The notes beneath the pieces are model-generated. The model was given only the letters and a program-made list of their open reading frames with translations, was not told the origin of the DNA and did not search any database. A program made the position numbers and the translations under genes. Below, piece after piece: positions 36,101 through 44,700 of a stretch of 64,000 nucleotides of DNA. The stretch comes from Phymorhynchus buccinoides (lineage: Eukaryota > Mollusca > Gastropoda > Neogastropoda > Raphitomidae), in assembly GCA_017654935.2 (NCBI GenBank), contig CM065690.1, positions 12,078,520 through 12,142,519 on the forward strand, in the 5' to 3' direction. The stretch's first letter is position 1; every line of letters starts with the position of its first letter.

Positions 36101-39100
36101 AAGTTCTCCCTGCCGCCCACAGGACTCAGGCCGGTGAACGCGGCCGGGGGCGGGTCTCGGGACAACGCCGAGGGTGACTGGAGGCTGAAGCTGAAAGCCG
36201 GGTGAGGAGGGTGGTCTCTGCCGAACCCGAGCTGGGAGTCTTTGGGCGATGCCGCCGCTGCCAGCTGGGAGGAGTAATCCCTAGGAGAGGCCGACCCCCA
36301 GCTGCCGCCGGCGGTTCTCCCCGGCAGAGCAAAGTCTCTGCCGTAAGAGAAGGGGCTGCCCGCGTCCCGGTTACCCCCTGGGCTGGAGTACACAACGGGC
36401 AGGGTGTCCTTGCTGGGGGTGGACAGGAGGGAGTCCCTGACAGAGCTGGGCGTGCTTCTGCCCGGACTGGAGGACGAGGACGTGCTGAAGAGGGACGGCC
36501 TGGAGGTGAAGGAGGAGCTCAGCTCCGAGCTGGAGCCACAGCGCAGCAGGGAAGGCTTCTCCGCCCCGGATATCAACGGGGAACTCGCCTCCGAAGAGGA
36601 GACGGTTTTAAGCATCGGACGGTTGACGCAGTCTGCCGTCAAAGACTGGACGGGTTCTGGAGCCAGGTGTTTCCTTTTCCAATCGTCCTCGATTCGGACG
36701 AGTCTGCTCTCTGGAGATTCTTCCGGCACCCTTTTCTCTTGCGCAATGAGCGACCTTATGCTGCCAAAGTCCGTTCTGGCTGGTCTCGATTCAGACGAGT
36801 CCATCCTTCCGTATTTGGCGCCTGTGTCTAATTTCACCGCGCTGTGGATTTTAGCGCCCGTGTCTGATTTCACAACACTCTGGGTTTTCGCGCCCGTGTC
36901 TGATTTCACCACACTCTGGATTTTAGCGCCCGTGTCTGATTTCACCACACTCTGGATTTTAGCGCCCATGTCTGATTTCACCACACTCTGGATTTTAGCG
37001 CCCGTGTCTGATTTCACCACACTCTGGATTTTAGTGCCCGTGTCTGATTTCACCACGCTCTGGATTTTAGCGCCCGTGTCTGATTTCACCACGCTCTGGG
37101 TTTTAGCGCTCGTGTCGGATTTCACCAAGCTTTGGAGTTCCTTCCCTACGACCGCTGCTGATTTTGTGGACAGATTTTTGTTGTACGCCGCAACGTTCGT
37201 CACATCTGGCACAGAACTCGTTTCAGGCACGGAGGAGGAGGAGGAGGAGAATGCGACAGCACTTTCAGCCGCCGTCAACTGCACACAGGAGTCTGTCACC
37301 GTTTTCACCGACCTACCGTCTTCGCAACTCGGTTTCTCCGACTTTGAGGAAGGCCACTTGGGCTTAGGGCTGCTCCTGTGGCTCTTTGTCGTGGACGGCA
37401 CTTTGTCCTTGGGCTTGCCGGGCTTCGCTTTAGCCTCTACTGCTACTACCACTACCGCGGGCGGTTGCGTGGTAGTGGCGTGATGAGAAGCTGGAGAAGG
37501 AAACACGGGTTTGGAATCGTTCACGACAACAGAGTCCGGGCGGGCACTGAGGTCTGGCTGGTTGGAGGCACCGCTGGTGGCTGAAAGGTCCGAGGGTCTG
37601 GCACCAACATCCACAGGACCGGAGGGGGCCGCGGGGGAAAGGGCACTCACAGCGAAGACACGGGAGGCAGGAGTCTTTGCGGTGGTGGGAGGGTTCTCGA
37701 AGGCGGCAGGCTTTTTCTCGGGCGTGGCTTCGCCTTCCTTCACCGCCCGGGCGTGGTCCAACGCCGTGTCCAGTTTACGTTTGGTGCCGGACACTTTTTG
37801 GGGATCTGCGGAAACAGAACCAAAATACATGAATTTGTGTTTAGCTTCTTTGCTCTGCAAGTCAAAGAGCAACGAATAGTTACAATGCTCGGCCTCATAA
37901 CGTTGAAATCAAGTTCTATCAACCGTTTAACCCTTTCACCGCCAGCCATTTTTCATGAAAAATATACCATTAAACTTAACTGGATAAAGAAAGTTTTGTA
38001 TCTGCAATATTGTGAATTCCTCTGACATGGATAACTTTAGGCCTATCCTTACCTCCCAAAATTAAGAAAATAGGGTCTTCGAATAACAGGCCCTGATTCC
38101 ATGCCTTTTAGTGACATGGGTGTTAAACCACTGTGGTGCATAAATGCGACATTGGCTGTGAAAGGGTTAAATATATACAAACATGTTCGCTTGCAATGCG
38201 CTCATAAAAGAAAATTATACATCTAACTGCACAAATCAGGCCTGATAAGTGGAAATGTTAACATGTATGCATTCTGATTGAACATGTTCACCCACATTAA
38301 CACATGCAAAATCACACATTAATATTTACACATGAGAAGCACAACACATTGATACATGCCCCGGTACACATAGAGCAATACATAAAAAAAATGGTCAATT
38401 CTAATTTACTTTTTCAACAATAACCGAGTCAGTACTACCAACCTTTGGGCAGCTTTTTCTTTGAAGATACTGTCTCCTCCTGAAATCAAAATATAAAATT
38501 TAAAAAAAAAAAAAAATTTCATGTTGGCTTGGAAAAACTCATAAGGCATCACATTTAAAAAATGGGCTTATATATTACTTACTATGCATGAGCATGTTTA
38601 ACTCATTCGAGTCGTTCCGGCCAAATATATCCGGAATGGTCCAGGGGCCGCCCAGTTAACAACTTGACTTAACTCACTCGGGGCGACTGAGCCGGATCTG
38701 GCTCATGGCTCGCACAACCGTTTAGGACGAATGGCCCGGATCCGGCTCATAAGAGTTTTCAAGAGGTTTTGATTTCTGGCGTGTAACCAGCTTTCCGGTG
38801 GGAAGTCATAACCTATTTTCAGTTTGCTTTGACCTTGCCTCTCTTGAAATCAACCAATCATTGCAGACTTTATTTTCAGCTTTGGTTGTAGAGGAAGGTC
38901 AAAGATCGGAATGTGAAATTTTCCTTCTTTCTATGTGTTAGCTGTTTTCGTCAATAGGAGACAAACGACGAAGGTAAGGAATCTGATATTTTACGATCGT
39001 TTAGTGCATGGTGTTGCTAATCCTTTCTGAAAATATTGATGCCTAACTCTTCATAACTTGGTTTTGGTGATTATTTTACGAACCTAGTCGAATGCCCAGT

Positions 39101-41643
39101 CCCCACAGAACAAGGGGAAATAATTTGGCCAGTCCCGAGTAAGTTAAACAATCCTAAAAATATAAAGTTTCTGGTAAAGGCATGTAAATATTTATCTGCA
39201 TTCATTTATTTTATATTCTACACATGCGAGAAACTGACAAAACGTTTATATAAACGCTGCTTCTCAAATTCTCAAAATACTGCATTTCAGGACATCCTGA
39301 AAGCAGGAACATCCATGTAAATAATTATGGATATTTGCATAGCGCTCTACTCCCTTTGCAGGGAGCTCAGAGCGCTGTACGTCAACATTAAAATAAATGC
39401 TAAAATACAATAAATTAGTCCTACACACATGAGAGAGACAACACACAAATACATACGAATACGCATATAATACACAAAAACAACTCACCTAAAACTAAGA
39501 TGCATAAAGCACACTCACCTTACTACTTTCCTTGCTGCTCTTCTTTTTCTTAGTAGAGCTCTTACTAGGCGCCGGCGGCGACTTGTCGTCCTTCCACCCG
39601 GATGCCGACTTCAATGCCGGCTTGCTCTCTTTGCTCGGCTTTTCCCCTGCGCTGCCTGTGTCGTACAGGCTGCCAGTTCTCAGCATGAAGTTTCCACTGG
39701 CCAGCTTCTCCAGCACGGGGATGATGGCGGCGCTGGGCTTGGGTCTGGCGCCGGATGGGGGCCGCGCGGGGAACAAACCGGAGCTGCTCCGCGCAGGCTG
39801 TTCCGTCTTCTTGGGCGACGGGACACTGACACTGACAGTGACGGGCGCTGGGAGACTGACACTGACAGTGACAGGCGCCGCTGCTTCTTTGATCGCGTTT
39901 TTGGTGTCGACTGTCAGAGGGTGTGTTTTCGTTTCGGAGTCCCGACCAGGCGCGTTTGACGCAACGGTCTGTTCTGGGACGACTTTTTCAGGCTTGGGCT
40001 TTCTCTTTTTGGGGGGCTTTTCCTTGGAGGAACCGTCTCGGTTTTTAGATTTATTTTGGGTCTCTTTCTTGTTCGCTTTGTCCTTCTTCTCTTTCTTTTT
40101 CTGTGCGGGTTCCTTGCATGGCTCGGCGGCGTTATCAGAGACGTCTTCAGAGTCTTCGATGATCATTTTTTTCTTGGATTTGACCTTGTCTTTCGTTTTG
40201 CTACCAGACTTTGGTTTGCTTTTAGCTATACAATGGTCTCTTTTGTTCCCGGAATCAACTGACAGTTTATTCTCATCTTCATGCTTTTTAGAATGACTCA
40301 AAGAATCCCTGGAACCGTTTTCATCAAACCGCTCGGTGATAATCGGCATCTCAGATCTCTCGTGAACTTTGGCGGAAGGTTTGGATACACTGTCAGACTC
40401 GCTGTCTCCAGAGGTGTCACGGATAACATTTTTCTTGTAAGAAACCCCTTCCCCTTTTCCTTTCTTCTTTGCAGAAGGATGGGACAAACCCGAAGCTTTG
40501 ATGTCCTCCGAACGCTCTCCAGTCAACCGCTCTTTGTCGTCAGCTTTAGCACTTTTGACCAAAGGAGCAGAACCATCGGAATCGTCGCTTTCATCAGAGC
40601 TATCTTTTACTGGCTTTTTCCGTGGTCTGCCTCGGCCTTTTCCTTTACTCTTCACGGACACAGCGTTTTTGTTAGCACTGTCATTGTCTTCGGAACTCGC
40701 TTCAATAAATAGCTTTCTGGGCTTTTCGTTTACTTTGACAGCGTCGCCCTCACTGTCATCGGAAGTGTCAATGATGGCGGCCGATTTGGGCGGTCTGCCT
40801 CGACCCTTACCCGTTTTCTTTTTAGGTTGTGCCGTGCTTTGTGAACCGTCTCTCTTTTCTGCGCTTTCCTGGGCTTTCTTTGGCGGTCGGCCCTTGGGTT
40901 TTGGGGTCTTCGCAGCGGGTGAAGACTCTACGCTGATCTTTTTCTCCTCAGTGCTATCCACGCAGGGTTTGTTGGCAGGGCTCGATTCTGCCAAAGCTGC
41001 GGCGTCTTTGCCACTTTTCGTCTCACCCGCGTTCTCTTTCACAGCCTGCTTCTCTCCACCAGACAAGCTATCATCCGACAAATCGGAATCCGAATCCGAC
41101 AAAGAGTCGGACAAACTGTCCTTTTCCACCGACTTCTTTCGCGGTCTTCCCCTGCCTTTTTTGGCAAGGGGCTTCTTTGCAACGAAAACGGAATCTCCGT
41201 CTTCGTCTTCTTCATCGTCGGAGGTTTTGCCGCCGCTGACGTTCTTGGGGGGTCGGCCCCGGGGTCTCCCCGTGCCCTTCACCCCCCGCGGGGCCCCGCT
41301 ACTGTCTTTTCTGGGCCGGCCTCTGCCTCGTCCTCTCCCACCCCCACCCTCCGAGGGGGTCTGCGGGGAGGAGGACGCCAGCTCCTCCAGCATCTGGCGC
41401 TCCTGTCTCTGGCTGGAGAGGGAGGCGGCCCGGGACTTGACCTTAAATAATAATAATAATAATAAAGAAATTTATGTAGCGCACATTCTAGGCGAACTGC
41501 TCAAGGCGCTTTACAAAACCCGAATCGCTCCACATGCAGGATTGCATCGGACTCGAGACGCGCTTTGCATTCCCACCCTCACCCCCACGCAAACACATAC
41601 TCATAATAATATACATACAAAGATGCACACACATACAAATGCA

Positions 41644-41697
<54 letters not shown>

Positions 41698-41741
41698 AGA
41701 GACACACAAAAACACATGCACACACACACACACACATACAT

Positions 41742-41787
<46 letters not shown>

Positions 41788-44700
41788 ACACCACACACAC
41801 AGACAAACTCAATTACTCACACGCCCTCATTCCTCTCCTCCCCATCTAATCCGCACACACTTTATTCACGCAGACCCATCACGTTTCAGTTATAAGTCAG
41901 TGAAATTGCAAATCATTAAAGTTGAGGGAAGAAGCAAACCCCCCCCCCCCCCCCCCCCCCCCCCCTGTGGGGATACCGGGGGTCTTTTGTATAAAGATTT
42001 CCCCCACCTTGTGGAAGTTCAGTGCTTGTAACTTCCTCTAATCTGTCACTCTTTGACTCTGCCTTTTCCCTTTGCTTATTGTCATCTACGATCTTTCCGC
42101 CTTACCAGTCCATTCTCTCCTTTTTTTTTTTTGATTTTTCCAGCCGAAGTCTGACTTTCACAAAGATTTAGTTCCAGCCGAAGTCTGACTTGATTGCCCA
42201 GCCTAACTATTTCTTAGTTCTGCAGAGGCGCATAATTTGGCAGCATGACTGCATCTGCACTCATAATTGAAATAGTGAGGCCAAGAGAGGATTTGTTTGT
42301 ATGTCGTCCTCTCCACCATTGTTGACGAGAATGATGCTTTGTTTGTCTCACTTTGGCTCTGATCCACGCATTGCCAGATGATTGGTATCGTAATCAACTT
42401 TGGTGGAGGGGGAGTTAATTAGAAAGAGAGTTTTCCCCCCTTTGTTCAATTTCATAAATTTTTTAAAAATTACAAAATTAAAAAAATACAGTGGAACCTC
42501 CCTTATAAGACCTCCCATTATAAGACTCCCTCCCATATAAGACCTACTTTTCTGAGACATCGCCCTTCTTCTTAAGTACTAAAATTACCTCCCTTATAAG
42601 ACCCCTCCCTTATAAGACCTCATTTTGGATGATTTTTAAGGTCTTATAAGGGAGGTTCCACCGAATTCTGACCTTGGAGTAGAGGTCAGGCTGGGTCCAC
42701 ACCAGGTCCTTGTTCCTCTCCAGACGCTTGAAGAACTTGGTGGTCTCGCACAGCAGGCTCTCCTCCTTGCTGGCGTCCGAGCCGTCAGAGTCGTCGCTGG
42801 AGCTCTTGGCCTCTCCGGGCAGCTTCTTGCCCTCCATCCGCAGCTGTAGCAACAACAACAAAACAGCAGAAAGTGGTGGTTGAATGGAAAAACGCTTCAC
42901 CTTCCAAGTCACGTTTTGAGATGTTACGTGGCTCCCTTTCTACCCCCTTGCCCCCCCCCCCCCCCCCCAATCAACTGAGTTTCTTTTGCACCTGTATGTA
43001 CTTAGACATAACCGTCAATAGGATGATGTAGGATGTTAAGAGAAAGAAGAAGAAGAAGAAGACATGTCTTTTTTTGTTTTATTCATAAAGCCATTCTAGT
43101 TCTACTTCTAGTTCTACTTCTAGGGAACAAAAACAAAACAATATTAAAATTAACCTCTTCAGTGCCGACGACATATACATATATCCTCTATGATGCTGCA
43201 GTACTTGCCACCGACGTATATATACGTCGGCGCGAAGTAGCGATTTTACCGCATTCAAAAATTGCGCGGCAAACTGGCGGCGCATGTGCAGCTAATAGGC
43301 GGCACTGAAGGGGTTAAAATAGTCAGCTTCCAAGAGAAGAACAGGTTCTGATTTTAAAATGTAGTTATACGACGGCTGAAATAAAAAGAAATGTTAACCC
43401 CTTCAAAGTTCAATGCCAGAGAAAAACTGAGAATTTTTTTTCTTTTCAATCATACGCTCATTGAAAAGATACATGTTTTATTGTTAGGCTCAATCTGACA
43501 CAAATGGTCTGAGGATGTCTTTCCTAACTATTAAATAGTTTTTATGCAGAAACTAGCACTGACATAATATAGTCAAGTAGTTGTGACATTAAAACAGTTT
43601 ATGACATCATCAATGACATCTTACACTGTTTGTATAGATTTTTCGGTAAAGGTAAAGATGTGCCACCCCTCCTGCATTTCTCGGTTAATTGCAATTTTCC
43701 GTTTTTGCCTTTCTTACCAAACATAAACTAAGCTGTATTTTATTAACCTTTTTAGCTAATAACCTTTTTGGAATACTAACCCTATCCCTAACCCTAGCCC
43801 TAAAGACGGGACCCCCAATGAACCACGACCCCCCCCCCCCCCCGCCATGTACTGCAATACGGGAAAACACAATGAACCACGACTGTGACAAATGGCGCCA
43901 TGTACTGCAATACATAGGCCAAAAAGGTTATTAGCTAAAAAGGTTCATAAAATACAGCTTTATGTTTGGCAAGAAAGGCAAAAACGGGAAAATGGAATTA
44001 ACCGAGAAATGCAGGGGGGGGGGGGGGGGGGGGGGGGGGGGTGGCACATCTTGACCTTTACCGATTTTTCATACAAAAATTCACAAACTTTCAAAGACCT
44101 TTTCAAAGACCCTTTATCCTATTTTCAAAGACCTCTCAATTTTTTGGGCACTGAGTGTAGAACGTCTGTTTTTTGTCAGCAGCAAGCTTTCGCAGTCACT
44201 TCTTATACTCGACTTTGTCAAGCCACTTCTCATTGAAATGGCAGCTGCCTGGCATTTTCAACTTCTTTTGCTTCGATCACGATCACTCAAGTAGCACCAG
44301 AGTAGCCAAAAGACCCAGAGATAGCGAAGGGAACTAACTCTTGACAAATCGAGGAAGTCTGAGCACTAGACGGAACTAGATTGTCGAAACGTGTAAATTA
44401 ACAAAATGAAATTGCTTCTTTATAAATTCTGGAAGAAAACCAAAAACATGTTATGGCGTCAATGACTTTTTCAGGCGTCATTTATTTTCACAGACCAAGC
44501 CAATTTTCAAAGACTTGAAAAAATGACACTCCATTTCTCAAGGACTTTCAAAGACCTTCAAAGACTGTATGAAACCTGTCTTATTACACATAGACTAGCG
44601 GCTGGCAAGGAACTTTAGGAAGCCTGAGTAAACGAAAATAAGACACAGAGCACAAAATAGAAGCGGACAAGCAGAAAGTCACAAACATGGAAAAATAATA

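Noticed and set aside
36404..37483. 359-residue plus-strand frame opposite exon 6
   Set aside because: Antisense shadow of MPHOSPH8 exon 6, whose minus-strand frame has proper splice sites.
40498..41895. 465-residue plus-strand frame
   Set aside because: Antisense of exon 4 running on into CA repeats.
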